From: JAJAZB01 sp965249815
GTDB lineage: Bacteria > Bacteroidota > Bacteroidia > Cytophagales > Spirosomataceae
DNA: 64,000 bases
Assembly: GCA_965249815.1 (NCBI GenBank)
Contig: CBDFMV010000002.1
Span: 744,001 to 808,000 of the forward strand
Reading direction: 5' to 3'
The position numbers were made by a program, and so were the translations under genes. The notes under the pieces were generated by a model that had not been told where the DNA came from, searched no databases, and worked only from the letters and a program-made list of their open reading frames with translations. Positions within the stretch are counted from its first letter, which is position 1, and every line of letters begins with the position of its first letter. Shown one piece after another: positions 33,648 through 42,270 of the stretch.

Positions 33648-33683
33648 AAAAGCCTTCAATCCGCGCGGATTGAAGGCTTTTTT
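33648..33683. terminator. Perfect bidirectional terminator
   Basis: 17-bp stem (33648-33664 with 33667-33683) with flanking A and T runs, between convergent genes. Confidence 0.92.
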
Positions 33684-33726
33684 TGTGGACGATGTTTTTT
33701 ACCAACGGCGCACCGCCCCTTGTCAG

Positions 33727-34722
33727 CTAAATTCCTTCCAACCGTGCGCTGGCGGCCTGGCGGAGGTACGGGCGGAGCGAGGCCAGGTACGCGCGAAACG
33801 CCTGCAATCCCAGGGCGCGGGCCACGTAGGCTTCGTGAACGCCGTTGATGACGCCCACAATGTTGACAAGCGATTCATGGAAAAGCGCAAAGTCGATGTC
33901 GGCCTCGACGTAGCGTTCTACTTCGCGGAAGTTGTCGGAAATGCGCAGGCGGGCCAGCAGATCGTAAAAGGTAGTCGGGCCAAGAAGCGGCGTGAGCTTG
34001 CGCCAGTCGCCCGCCCCGAAGCGGGTCAGAATGGCCCCGGTTTTGATGTGGCGCAAGGCCGTGCCGGGGTTCGCCTGGGTTTGGTGGCGAAGTTGGGTGT
34101 ACTGCAATTTCCGCGTCGCGCGTAATGCCTGCCCCAGTTGGGCCTGGGCATCGCGCCCGGCGCTGGCGGGGTTGAGCGAATCGGGTGCGTGGCGACCGTG
34201 AGGTAACCCGTGCAGGCTGGGCTGGTTGTAGTCGCCGTCGGCATAAAACGAAAGCCCCGCCGGGTAATACCCCCGCGCCACCAGCCGACCCGTAACGCGT
34301 CGCAGGATGGTTTCGTCATCGCCGCTCGTCAGGCCGGGCCGCATCCGGCTGTGCAGGGCCACGAACGCCCGCAGGCTGAAGGCCACGCTGTAAAACGCCT
34401 GCGGAAACGACCAGTACAGCGTGTTGCGCGCGAAGGGATCGTCGCGCGGGCTGGCCGGGTTGCGCAGGGCGTATTCGGTACTCCAGGCGTTGGTGAGCAG
34501 GCGCTTCACGGTCGCCTCGATTTCGGGCCGCAGCCGGGTGTGGAATTTTTCCAGCCGGGCAGGAGCCATGGCCGGACTGTTTTCCAGGTGCAGCCGCAGG
34601 GCGTAAAAGTGGTTGAGGAACACCTGCGCCGGGATAGCCCGGCGGAAAGCGTCATCGGGAAGGGAGGGCGTATCCAACCCGTTTTCTGGCAAATCGAACG
34701 AGTCTTCCTGGGCAGAAGTCAT
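33727..34722 (-). CDS. Unassigned 331-aa protein, paralogue of the gene at 16455-17498
   Basis: Soluble helical protein. It shares with the 347-aa protein the blocks AIPAQVFLNH, STEYALR, SFPQAFYSVAFSLRAFVAL, TGRLVARGYYPAGLSFYA, NPGTALRHIKTGAIL and RLRISDNFREVERYVEADI. The N-terminal 20 residues are acidic and variable. No enzyme motif is recognised. It is transcribed alone, ending against the strong terminator at 33648-33683. Confidence 0.75.
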   Translation of the reverse strand: MTSAQEDSFDLPENGLDTPSLPDDAFRRAIPAQVFLNHFYALRLHLENSPAMAPARLEKFHTRLRPEIEATVKRLLTNAWSTEYALRNPASPRDDPFARNTLYWSFPQAFYSVAFSLRAFVALHSRMRPGLTSGDDETILRRVTGRLVARGYYPAGLSFYADGDYNQPSLHGLPHGRHAPDSLNPASAGRDAQAQLGQALRATRKLQYTQLRHQTQANPGTALRHIKTGAILTRFGAGDWRKLTPLLGPTTFYDLLARLRISDNFREVERYVEADIDFALFHESLVNIVGVINGVHEAYVARALGLQAFRAYLASLRPYLRQAASARLEGI

Positions 34723-34813
34723 GGCTAAAGAATTTGATAATCAAGATTTTAAAAAAGCTGAGCCAGAGATATTACCCCTGTTTTCGCCCCGGAGCGGCAG
34801 CACGCTGACCTAA

Positions 34814-34848
34814 AAAAAGCCCAGGCCCCACGCAGGACCCAGGCTTTT
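34814..34848 (-). terminator. Terminator of the small CxxC protein gene
   Basis: Seven-bp stem (aaaagcc near 34815 with ggctttt 34842-34848) with a seven-A run on the plus strand, that is T-run on the minus strand. Confidence 0.55.
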
Positions 34849-34872
34849 CGGGTGGAAAGCAAAATCGTTCGG

Positions 34873-35079
34873 TCAGTTGGTGCATTTGTAGCAACCCCGG
34901 GCGGCGTGGTGCGGCGCGAAGTCGGTGGTTGGCTCGGAGTTGGGCAGGATAATCCACGGCACCACGCGCCCGTCGGGGAGAAGTTTGCTCCAGATGCCCG
35001 GTTCGGTGGGCAATTCAGCCCCGCTGCTGGTCTGCACCGGCTGCGGCTTGGCAAGGGAAGTAGGTTTTAGGCGGTTCAT
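34873..35079 (-). CDS. Small protein ending in a CxxC motif
   Basis: 68 aa: MNRLKPTSLAKPQPVQTSSG, then PGIWSKLLPDGRVVPWIILP and an APHHAARGCYKCTN end, where CYKC with the two upstream His may bind a metal. It has its own terminator. Not assigned to a family. An overlapping longer frame in another phase is rejected. Confidence 0.55.
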   Translation of the reverse strand: MNRLKPTSLAKPQPVQTSSGAELPTEPGIWSKLLPDGRVVPWIILPNSEPTTDFAPHHAARGCYKCTN

Positions 35080-35167
35080 GGGTGGTTGTCGGTCAGGTGG
35101 TCAAACGCCGGTGGCGGCGGGCCTTCAACCAGGGTCGGTGCATCGTTCGGAAGGCGGGAAGGAAAAC

Positions 35168-35893
35168 CTACTTGCGGCGCAACAGCCAGCGGTTTTCCAC
35201 GGGTTCAGCGGCTTCGAGGGCGGTGGTCAGCTCGGCGGCGGAATCGAACCGGAGTTGTTCGACCACGCGACTTTCCACGCTCACCTCGAAATGCTCGTCG
35301 TCAAAAGGCCACGGCTCCACGCACAGACTCCCGTCGGGGCGCTGCCAAACCTGGTGAACGGTCCCGTCGGGGCCGTTGCTGATTTCCATTTTTCGCGCTT
35401 CCGGCTGGATTTTGTCCAGGCAAAGCAGCAGCGAAAACGCGTCGCACCATTCCACGAATTCGTAGGCGCGTTGCGCTTCTTCTTTTTTCACCCCCAACTC
35501 GCGGAGGTACCGGCGGCGCCAGGCCTTTTGCTCGTCCAGAAACGCGTCAAGTTCGGCGGACTGCCCGCGTTTTTCCTCGTACAAAAACTCCATGTGCAGC
35601 GACACCATCAGGGCCATCCAGCGGCTTTTCTGGCGGGTCAGCTTCGTCACGCTCCGGCACTGGTCGAGCGTGTATTCCAGCAGTTGAAAATGAATCGGTG
35701 CCCCGACGTCCGTCAGCGCCCGTACTTCGGTGTCGTTAAATCCGTCGTCGTGTTCCAGAATGGCCGCCAGAGTTTCGGCGAATCGGGGCGGGCGTTGGGA
35801 AAGCTGCCAGTGCAGGCCCAGTTCCATGGCCAGCAAGCCGTGTGCTTTTTGGTAAATGATTTCCCAGCCTTTCAGGTGCGTTTTGACAATCAT
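35168..35893 (-). CDS. DUF3891 family protein
   Basis: 241 aa from the ATG at 35893 (MIVKTHLKGWEIIYQKAHGL). Family landmarks: KAHGLLAMELGLHW, an AILEHDDGFND segment with HDD, a SRWMALMVSLHMEFLY helix and QRAYEFVEWCDAFSLLLC. The His/Asp pattern resembles HD-type metal sites but the function of DUF3891 is not known. An upstream extension of 7 codons is also open. Confidence 0.88.
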   Translation of the reverse strand: MIVKTHLKGWEIIYQKAHGLLAMELGLHWQLSQRPPRFAETLAAILEHDDGFNDTEVRALTDVGAPIHFQLLEYTLDQCRSVTKLTRQKSRWMALMVSLHMEFLYEEKRGQSAELDAFLDEQKAWRRRYLRELGVKKEEAQRAYEFVEWCDAFSLLLCLDKIQPEARKMEISNGPDGTVHQVWQRPDGSLCVEPWPFDDEHFEVSVESRVVEQLRFDSAAELTTALEAAEPVENRWLLRRK

Positions 35894-35938
35894 CCGGGGA
35901 AAGAAAGAGGGCACCTGGCAGCAAGCCGCCGGATACCC

Positions 35939-35959
35939 TTAGTGCCCTACGGGCACTAA
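35939..35959. promoter_or_regulatory. 21-nt perfect hairpin upstream of the DUF3891 gene
   Basis: ttagtgccc (35939-35947), loop tac, gggcactaa (35951-35959). No T-run follows in either direction, so a regulatory role is possible; it is 46 nt upstream of the start codon. Confidence 0.4.
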
Positions 35960-36185
35960 AAAATCGGGCCAGAGGCCCATTTTGCCCCCCTGATACCGCC
36001 AGCGGCCTTTTAATGAAGGACCATTCGTGAATCTTTTCCCCACCTTCGCAGCCCGGCGGGGAAGTCGCGCCCCAGCCGGATTCGGGCCTGCCGCTCCGCC
36101 GGTTGCTGTGGCACTGGTCTTGCAGGGCCAGCCGCGAGCCTGTTGCTCGATGCACTTTTCTCAACATTCTAAAAATAAAGTTTCT

Positions 36186-36758
36186 ATGGCAACCGACACG
36201 CAGTACGAAGCCCTCGCCGACGGCCTCAACAACCTGATTGAAATCAACTACGACCGCGAACGGGGCTACATCAAAGCCTCGGAAGACGTGGAAGACGCCG
36301 ACCTGAAGCCGCTGTTCCGCTCCCTGTCGGACGACAGCGCCAAATTTTCCAGCGAACTGGCCGAGTATGTGCGCCAGTTGAAGGGTGAACCCGCCACCGG
36401 GCAAACGCTCTCGGGCAAAGCCCACCAGGTGTGGCTCGACATCAAAGCCGCCATTTCGGGCCGCGACCGCGACGCCGTCATCGAGTCGGCACGGTTTGGC
36501 GACCAGTCCGCCGTGGAAGCCTACGACGACGTGCTCGAAGAAGAAAAAGTTTCGATGATGCCCGAACTGATGAGCACGCTCACCCGCCAGCGCGACGCGA
36601 TTCAGCGTGGCCTGAGTGTGATCACCGCCGCCAAAGACGACCACGACGACACCAGCGGTGCCGGAACGACCGGCTACTCCTCGTCGAACCAGACTGACTA
36701 CGCGGGCGGTGTCCGCACCGGCGGTGGCCACGTGGACCCGATGAGTGGGAATTATTGA
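36186..36758 (+). CDS. PA2169 family four-helix-bundle protein
   Basis: 190 aa. The ATG at 36186 gives MATDTQYEALADGLNNLIEI. Residues 1-145 are the DUF2383 bundle, with EINYDRERGYIKASEDVED, SLSDDSAKFSSELAEYVRQL, HQVWLDIKAAISGRDRDAV and ARFGDQSAVEAYDDVL. The C-terminal 45 residues are a Gly/Ser/Thr/Tyr-rich tail missing from the copy at 46895-47353. Glu/His pairs on helices recall ferritin-like proteins but metal binding is unproven. Confidence 0.9.
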   Translation: MATDTQYEALADGLNNLIEINYDRERGYIKASEDVEDADLKPLFRSLSDDSAKFSSELAEYVRQLKGEPATGQTLSGKAHQVWLDIKAAISGRDRDAVIESARFGDQSAVEAYDDVLEEEKVSMMPELMSTLTRQRDAIQRGLSVITAAKDDHDDTSGAGTTGYSSSNQTDYAGGVRTGGGHVDPMSGNY

Positions 36759-36795
36759 CGGCTGAACGCCTTTGCCGTCAGCAAAGAACGAATTG

Positions 36796-36832
36796 CAAAA
36801 CGGGCGGAGACCGAGGGTCTTCGCCCGTTTTG
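36796..36832 (+). terminator. Terminator after the PA2169 gene
   Basis: caaaacgggcg (36796-36806) pairs with cgcccgttttg (36822-36832). Confidence 0.75.
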
Positions 36833-36935
36833 GTTGTGGGGACGTGGAGTTATCCCCGATTGTTATCTTGGCAGGGTGAACCGCGTGCCTCGTTCCTCGC
36901 CATGACGGGTTGAGGACGTTCTAAAACCCGTTTTC

Positions 36936-38321
36936 ATGAAAAAAGCACTTTCCTTCGCCTTGTTGCTGGTTAGTTTCAGTTCCGGCTTTGGCCAGCAACA
37001 AACGCCGCCGTACCGCTTCAACCAGGCGGAAACGGCCTTTCTCGACAGCCTCCAGCGCGACACGTTCGCGTTCTTCTGGGAAACGGCCAACCCGCAAAAC
37101 GGCCTCGTGCCCGACCGTGCCCCGACGCCCTCGTTTTGCAGCATCGCCGCCGTCGGCTTCGGGCTGACGAGCTACCTCGTGGGCGTCGGGCGCGGCTACG
37201 TGACGCGGGCGCAGGCGGCGGAAAGGACGCTGGCGACGCTCCGGTTTTTTGCCAACGCCCCGCAGTCCGACCAGCCCACCGGCGTAGCGGGGTACCACGG
37301 CTTTTTCTACCATTTTCTGGACATGAAAACCGGCAAACGGTTCAAGCAGGTTGAACTTTCGACCATCGACACCGTGCTGCTGTTGGGCGGCGTGCTGAGT
37401 TGCCAGACTTATTTCGACGGGAAGAACCCCACCGAAACCGAAATCCGCGCCCTGGCCGACCGGATTTACCGCCGTGTGGACTGGACGTGGTTCCAGACCC
37501 GCAAACCGGTGCTGTCGATGGGGTGGCACCCCGAATCGGGCTTCATCAAAAGCGACTGGACGGGCTACAACGAGGCCATGCTGCTCTACGTGCTGGCGCT
37601 GGGTTCGCCCACACACCCGATCGGGCCGGAGGCGTGGACAGCCTGGACGCAGGGCTACCAGTGGGCGGAGTTTTACGGCCAAAGCCACATTAATTTCGAC
37701 CCGCTGTTTGGGCACCAGTACTCGCACGTCTGGCTTGATTTTCGGGGCATTCAGGACGCGTACACGAAGGAAAAAAACCTCGACTACGCCGAAAACTCGC
37801 GCCGGGCCACGTATGCCAACCGCGCCTACTGCGTGGCAAACCCGGGCAAGTGGCAGGACTACGGCCCGGCGATTTGGGGCCTCACCGCCTGCGACGGGCC
37901 GAAGGACACGACGGTAGCCGGTCGTCAATTTTTTTCGTACCGCGCCCGCGGAGCCGCCGCCCAGCAAATCGTGGACGATGGCACGTTGGCTCCGACTGCG
38001 GCGGGTGGTTCGCTGGCCTTCGCACCCGAAATCTGCCTGCCCGCGTTGCGGGCAATGAAGGCGAAGTACGGCGAAAAGTTATACGGAAAATACGGTTTCC
38101 GCGACGCGTTCAACCCGAATTACCGCTACCCATCGGCCTATGCCAACGGCCCGACGACCCAGGGCTGGTTCGACGTGGACTGCCTCGGCATCGACCAGGG
38201 GCCGATTCTGCTCATGGCCGAAAATGCCCGGACGGGTTTCGTTTGGGAGTTGATGAAGCGCAACCCGTACATCCGCCGGGGGTTGCAACGCGCCGGGTTT
38301 ACGGGTGGCTGGCTGAAGTAA
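36936..38321 (+). CDS. Secreted glycoamylase-like/GH144 family beta-glucanase
   Basis: 461 aa with a signal peptide ending SFSSGFGQ. The (alpha/alpha)6 toroid of the glycoamylase-like family is recognised by FAFFWETANPQNGLVPDR, SIAAVGFGLTSYLVGV, GVAGYHGFFYHFLDMKTG, ELSTIDTVLLLGGVL, GWHPESGFIKSDWTGYNEAM and GPAIWGLTACDGP. Close bacterial relatives (GH144) cut beta-1,2-glucans. It is followed 17 nt later by a methyltransferase gene and probably shares its transcript. Confidence 0.9.
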   Translation: MKKALSFALLLVSFSSGFGQQQTPPYRFNQAETAFLDSLQRDTFAFFWETANPQNGLVPDRAPTPSFCSIAAVGFGLTSYLVGVGRGYVTRAQAAERTLATLRFFANAPQSDQPTGVAGYHGFFYHFLDMKTGKRFKQVELSTIDTVLLLGGVLSCQTYFDGKNPTETEIRALADRIYRRVDWTWFQTRKPVLSMGWHPESGFIKSDWTGYNEAMLLYVLALGSPTHPIGPEAWTAWTQGYQWAEFYGQSHINFDPLFGHQYSHVWLDFRGIQDAYTKEKNLDYAENSRRATYANRAYCVANPGKWQDYGPAIWGLTACDGPKDTTVAGRQFFSYRARGAAAQQIVDDGTLAPTAAGGSLAFAPEICLPALRAMKAKYGEKLYGKYGFRDAFNPNYRYPSAYANGPTTQGWFDVDCLGIDQGPILLMAENARTGFVWELMKRNPYIRRGLQRAGFTGGWLK

Positions 38322-38338
38322 GCGCGGACAGATTCGCC

Positions 38339-38965
38339 ATGACGTTCGACCTTGTCGCCCCGATTTACGAAGTTTTGGCCCGGCTGGTGTTTGGCCAGGA
38401 ACACCGCCGGGCCGAGGCGTTTTTTCTCCCGGAAATTCCGGAAAACAGCCGGGTATTGCTGGCAGGCGGTGGGGCGGGACATTTGCTCGAAAAACTTCTG
38501 AAAACCCGCAAACCCGCCTTCGTGGCGTTCGTCGAGCCGTCGGCGGCCATGCGGCGGCGGGCGCGGCGGCGCGTGGCCGGATCGCCCGGCTCCGACCGGG
38601 TGGCGTTTCTCGAAAACGACCGCCAACTGGCCGCGTTGTCCCCGTTCGACGCGTTGCTGACGCCCTACGTGCTGGATTTATTTTCGGACGAAACGCTGGA
38701 AACCGTCTTTTTACCGCCGCTGATGGCCGCGCTGACACCCGGTGCAGTTTGGTTGTTCACCGATTTCATCCCACCGCCGAAGCGCTGGCAAAAATTGCTG
38801 CTCAAAACCATGTACGCCTTTTTTCGCCTGACGGCCCGCATTCCGGCGCGGCGCTTACCCGATTTTGAGCGGGCCTTCCGTCGGTGGGATTTTGAGCCGA
38901 TTGAACGCCAGTATTTTTTCGGAAAAATGATTGAAACGGTGCAACTGGAACGAAAAAACGCCTGA
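38339..38965 (+). CDS. Class I SAM-dependent methyltransferase
   Basis: 208 aa from the ATG at 38339 (MTFDLVAPIYEVLARLVFGQ). Motif I is RVLLAGGGAGHL, a little unusual but of the right shape, followed by VAFVEPSAAMRRRARR, a FDALLTPYVLDLFSD motif II region and LTPGAVWLFTDFIP. Resembles ubiquinone/menaquinone-type small-molecule methyltransferases. A longer in-frame extension is not credible since it overlaps the glucanase gene. Its stop lies inside the ssrA terminator. Confidence 0.85.
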   Translation: MTFDLVAPIYEVLARLVFGQEHRRAEAFFLPEIPENSRVLLAGGGAGHLLEKLLKTRKPAFVAFVEPSAAMRRRARRRVAGSPGSDRVAFLENDRQLAALSPFDALLTPYVLDLFSDETLETVFLPPLMAALTPGAVWLFTDFIPPPKRWQKLLLKTMYAFFRLTARIPARRLPDFERAFRRWDFEPIERQYFFGKMIETVQLERKNA

Positions 38966-38989
38966 TAACAAGTTCGTTATCAGGCGTTT
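38956..38989. terminator. Bidirectional terminator of ssrA and the methyltransferase gene
   Basis: Perfect 14-bp stem (38956-38969 with 38976-38989), T-run on the minus strand directly after (38958-38953). The TGA of the methyltransferase gene (38963-38965) is inside the stem. It starts one base from the tmRNA 3' end. Confidence 0.9.
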
Positions 38990-38990
38990 G

Positions 38991-39361
38991 TGGAGACGGC
39001 GGGAGTCGAACCCGCGTCCAGAACAGGGAGCAGCGGCGTCTTCTACAGGCTTAGTTGCGCCTTTGATTGTCGGGAAACCGTCAGGTGGGCAACGGACCGC
39101 AACGATTTCCGTAGGAACTGGTACGCGCCTGACTCAGTCCCATCAGTCAGGGCGGCCTTGCCTTTCGACGCCCCGTGACCCGACCCGGCAAGGCAGCGGT
39201 TCGGCGGGACGATGGCTAATGTTTAATCCTCCGGATTAAGCAGCCATAGCGTAGCTATAATTGCCAGCTATTGTGTAGAAGAATTTTTAACGGGAGGTTC
39301 TTCCAACTCCCGACCTGCTTACACGCACACCCTCAGCCCGCTGTCAAAACCAGTCGTCCCC
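38991..39361 (-). ncRNA. ssrA: tmRNA (transfer-messenger RNA)
   Basis: 371-nt RNA that rescues stalled ribosomes with SmpB. On the minus strand it begins GGGGACGACTGGTTTTGACA and ends with a T-arm (GGTTCGACTCC) and CGTCTCCA; ends pair as a 7-bp acceptor stem with one G-U. CCA is not encoded. The resume codon is GCT at 39268 and the tag reads AGNYSYAMAA, stop at 39236-39238. A candidate -7 box (TACCTTTA on the minus strand, 39370-39377) is 8 nt upstream. Confidence 0.97.
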
Positions 39362-39426
39362 GGGGAGTGTAAAGGTAAAAGTAGAAAGGGTAAAGTTGAG
39401 TTCCAGCGGCGAAAACTTTCCACTTT

Positions 39427-39819
39427 TTAAAGTCCCAGTTCGCTGAGTTCGTCGTCGCGGATGATCATCAGCACGGCTGACTGTGACAGGATGGCGTATT
39501 TCTCGCCGTCCACTTCCACGTCGAAGGCGTTGCGCTTGAGGTAGAGCACCTGGTCGCCGTCGCGCACTTGCAGGGGCACGTACTTCACTGCTTCTTTCTT
39601 TTCCTTCCACGGTTCGTCTTCGTCGGTCAGGGCCGGAATCGGGAAACCGGGGCCGACTTTCACGACCTGTCCGCTGTGGATGTCTTCTTTTTCCTCGACG
39701 GTGGGCGGCAAATAAAGGCCCGAACGGGTTTGCTGGCTGCCCTCGGCGGGCCGCACGAGCACTTTGTCGCCGAGCATGATGACCTTGCGGAGCGTGTTGA
39801 TGCCTTCGATGGTATTCAT
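39427..39819 (-). CDS. GroES-like (Cpn10 fold) protein
   Basis: 130 aa from the ATG at 39819. The fold is readable: VIMLGDKVLVRPAEGSQQTRSGLYLP, the mobile-loop-like EEKEDIHSGQVVKVGPGFPIP, and VLYLKRNAFDVEVDGEKYAILSQSAVL. No groEL is adjacent, it is longer than GroES (~95 aa), and the loop is acidic, so it is probably a secondary Cpn10-like protein, not the main co-chaperonin. The start is chosen as the ATG closest to the fold. Confidence 0.85.
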   Translation of the reverse strand: MNTIEGINTLRKVIMLGDKVLVRPAEGSQQTRSGLYLPPTVEEKEDIHSGQVVKVGPGFPIPALTDEDEPWKEKKEAVKYVPLQVRDGDQVLYLKRNAFDVEVDGEKYAILSQSAVLMIIRDDELSELGL

Positions 39820-39906
39820 AAAAAGGGCTGAACTACGATTTACTAAATTCAAGGATGACCAGGCGTGCAAAAGTCGTTCATCAGGGTAATCTCCGAATTC
39901 TTCAGC

Positions 39907-40482
39907 TTAGGTTTCAGCCAACTTGTCAGGCAGCTTCCCGCGCGGGCCAATTTCCACGACCTCCACGTCGAAAATCCGCCGACCGTCGATTTTCAGGCGC
40001 AGCGCGGTCATCATTTTGTGAAAGCCCTCACGGCCCGCCGCGCCGGGGTTGAGGTAGAGCAGGTTGCCCCGCGTGGCGTCGCGCTGCACCCGCAACAGGT
40101 GTGAATGCCCGCAGATGAACACGTCGGGCAGGCCGTATTCGGCGAAAAGCTGCCGGGCGTCGGGCTGGTAACGGCCCGGTACGCCGCCGATGTGCGTCAT
40201 GCCGACGGTAATTTCCTCGCACCGAAATACCTGAATCAGGGGAAAAATCCGCCGTATTTCGGCGCCGTCAATGTTACCGTACACGCCGAAAAGGGGTTTG
40301 CCCGTGGCTTCGAGGGTGTTGACCACGGCGAGGTTGCCCCAGTCGCCGCCGTGCCAGAGCTGGTCGGCCCAGTCGAGGTGGGTCGAAAGGCGCGGGTCGA
40401 GCACGCCGTGGGTATCGGAAAGGAGGAGGATGCGGGTCAAGGGAATTGCGCAGAACGACAAAGCCACCAAGTTACGCATCAC
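39907..40482 (-). CDS. YfcE-type metallophosphoesterase
   Basis: Up to 191 aa. Metal-binding motifs: LLLSDTHG, WHGGDW, VYGNID, MTHIGG and CGHSH, which are the five blocks of the calcineurin-like phosphoesterase fold of the YfcE/MJ0936 group. The ATG at 40482 adds 14 residues before LTRILLLSDTHG; a TTG at 40440 would give the usual compact start, so the true start is open. Substrate is likely a cyclic nucleotide or phosphodiester. Confidence 0.9.
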   Translation of the reverse strand: MMRNLVALSFCAIPLTRILLLSDTHGVLDPRLSTHLDWADQLWHGGDWGNLAVVNTLEATGKPLFGVYGNIDGAEIRRIFPLIQVFRCEEITVGMTHIGGVPGRYQPDARQLFAEYGLPDVFICGHSHLLRVQRDATRGNLLYLNPGAAGREGFHKMMTALRLKIDGRRIFDVEVVEIGPRGKLPDKLAET

Positions 40483-40614
40483 CCGGCATTCTCAACCACC
40501 CAATCGCCGACCGTCGCCGCCTTTTTCAAACATTCCAACTGGCCGTCCGTTTTACTGCCAACTGTCTTCTGTGCCGTGGTGATCAGTCCTTTTGAAACCG
40601 AACTGTACGGGAAA

Positions 40615-41232
40615 ATGAGCGAATTTTTCGCACAGCACGGCTTCCTCATGCTGCCCGAAAAAAAGCAGTTTCGGAAGCCCACCGAGACCGGTTTCCAGAA
40701 CGTTATTTTCTCGGTCACGAGTTACGAAACCGAAACCTGGCTGGAGGTGAATTTCGGCCTCCGCCACCAGCAAATCGAGCAAGCGGCTCAGCAATTTCTG
40801 GGCAACATGGAAGACTTCCGTGCCGACGCCAACACGCTGGTGGTGAGCATCGGCAAGTTTAACGACGCCCGGTACTTTCGCTACAAAATTGCCAATGACG
40901 CCCGGTTCGGCTCCGTCGATTTGGAAGACACCTGCCAGGAAATCAAGGCGTTTTTGCTCGACCGGGGGTTTCACTTTCTCAGCCGGTACGAAAGCCTGCC
41001 CGCGCTCAACGGGCTGCTCAACGCCGAGCCGACCAAACCCTGCAAGTACCTCTACAACCAGATTCACCGGGGTTTCAAGGGCCTGATTGCCGCCCGCCTC
41101 ACCAACAGCGACGAATTCCTGCACCTGTCCGACCTGTACCGCCACCAGCTTGTCCGCCTGGGGGCGTCGTTCGAGGAACTGCACCAGTTCGAGCGCCTGC
41201 TGAGCTTTTTGCTGTACCATTCGGTGAATTAA
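40615..41232 (+). CDS. Unknown 205-aa protein
   Basis: Soluble protein, not assigned. From the ATG at 40615: MSEFFAQHGFLMLPEKKQFR, then TETWLEVNFGLRHQQIEQAA and IKAFLLDRGFHFLSRYESLPAL, with a KYLYNQIHRGFKGLIAARL helix. It resembles DUF4304-like proteins in layout only (mixed alpha/beta then helices). In-frame GTG codons at 40576 and 40579 could give a start 12-13 residues earlier (the peptide before the ATG reads VISPFETELYGK). Confidence 0.7.
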   Translation: MSEFFAQHGFLMLPEKKQFRKPTETGFQNVIFSVTSYETETWLEVNFGLRHQQIEQAAQQFLGNMEDFRADANTLVVSIGKFNDARYFRYKIANDARFGSVDLEDTCQEIKAFLLDRGFHFLSRYESLPALNGLLNAEPTKPCKYLYNQIHRGFKGLIAARLTNSDEFLHLSDLYRHQLVRLGASFEELHQFERLLSFLLYHSVN

Positions 41233-41330
41233 TGGTTCAGCCAATTCAGACCAAATTTTGGGTAGAATTGTAGTGAATCCGTGGCCGTTCGGCAACGTAC
41301 CTTTACCGTTCGCTTTACCTCTGCCTGTTC

Positions 41331-42203
41331 ATGAATCAACTTCCCCTTTCCCGCCGCGATTGGCTGAAAAACAGCGCCCTGCTCTCCGGCGCAATCCTGA
41401 CCCAACCGCTCGATTGGCTGACCCCCGAACACAAACCCAGGTACCGCATCGGGGCCTGCGACTGGTCGCTGGGCAAAACCGCCGACCCGGCCGCCTTCGA
41501 CGTGGCCCGGCAAATCGGCCTCGACGGGGTGCAGGTCAGCTACAACTCCGCCGCCGACGAGGCCTTTCTGGCAAAAAAAGAAAACATCGAGCGCATTCGC
41601 GCCGCCGCCAAAAAGACGGGGGTGCGGGTGGCGAGCCTGGCCATCGGGCGGCTGAACGACGTTGCCTATAAAAGCGAAGCCCGCACCGAAGAATGGGTCA
41701 GCAACGCCGTGGACGCCGCCCAGGCCCTCGGCGCGCCCAACATTCTGCTCGCGTTCTTTTCTAAAAACGACCTGCGCAACGACGACGCGGGCAAGCGGGC
41801 GGTCGTTGAGCGGCTCAGAAAAGTGGCCCCGAAGGCCGAAAAAGCGGGCGTGACGCTGGCCATCGAATCGTATCTCTCGGCGCAGGAACACCTTGACATG
41901 ATTCAGGCCATCGGCTCGAAAGCTGTGCGGGTGTACTACGATTTCCGCAACGCCACTGACGCGGGTTACGATATTTTCAAGGAAATTCCGATGCTCGGCA
42001 CGGCGAACATCACCGAAATTCACATGAAGGAAAACGGCCAGTTGCTCGGCCAGGGCACCCTCGACTGGCCGCGCATCGCCCGCGCCGTGCGGGACATCGG
42101 CTACGAAGGCTGGATGCAAATCGAGTGGGCCATGCCGAAGGACGCAGCGCTCGTGCCCAGCTACCAGCAGAATCTGAAATTTTTGCGAAACCTGTTTGCC
42201 TGA
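41331..42203 (+). CDS. Exported sugar phosphate isomerase/epimerase-like TIM-barrel protein
   Basis: 290 aa. A twin-arginine-like N-terminus (LSRRDWLKNSALLSGAI) suggests export. The xylose isomerase-like barrel is shown by IGLDGVQVSYN, VRVASLAIGRLN, VTLAIESYLSAQEHLDMI, RVYYDFRNATDAGYD and EGWMQIEWA, with Glu/Asp/His metal sites (IESY, YDFRN, EIHMKE, IEWA). It precedes the PVC-type haem protein by 67 nt; such pairs are usual in Cytophagales and point to oxidation of an unusual sugar. Confidence 0.88.
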   Translation: MNQLPLSRRDWLKNSALLSGAILTQPLDWLTPEHKPRYRIGACDWSLGKTADPAAFDVARQIGLDGVQVSYNSAADEAFLAKKENIERIRAAAKKTGVRVASLAIGRLNDVAYKSEARTEEWVSNAVDAAQALGAPNILLAFFSKNDLRNDDAGKRAVVERLRKVAPKAEKAGVTLAIESYLSAQEHLDMIQAIGSKAVRVYYDFRNATDAGYDIFKEIPMLGTANITEIHMKENGQLLGQGTLDWPRIARAVRDIGYEGWMQIEWAMPKDAALVPSYQQNLKFLRNLFA

Positions 42204-42270
42204 CTTCCCACCAAACCGAACAGACCGAACAGTTTTCAAAAACCTGTTCGGTCTCGTAATCCCCGATCGC

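Noticed and set aside
34749..35054. 101-codon minus frame overlapping the small CxxC protein
   Set aside because: Different phase, Arg/Pro-rich; the 68-aa frame has a terminator and a CxxC end and is the better gene.
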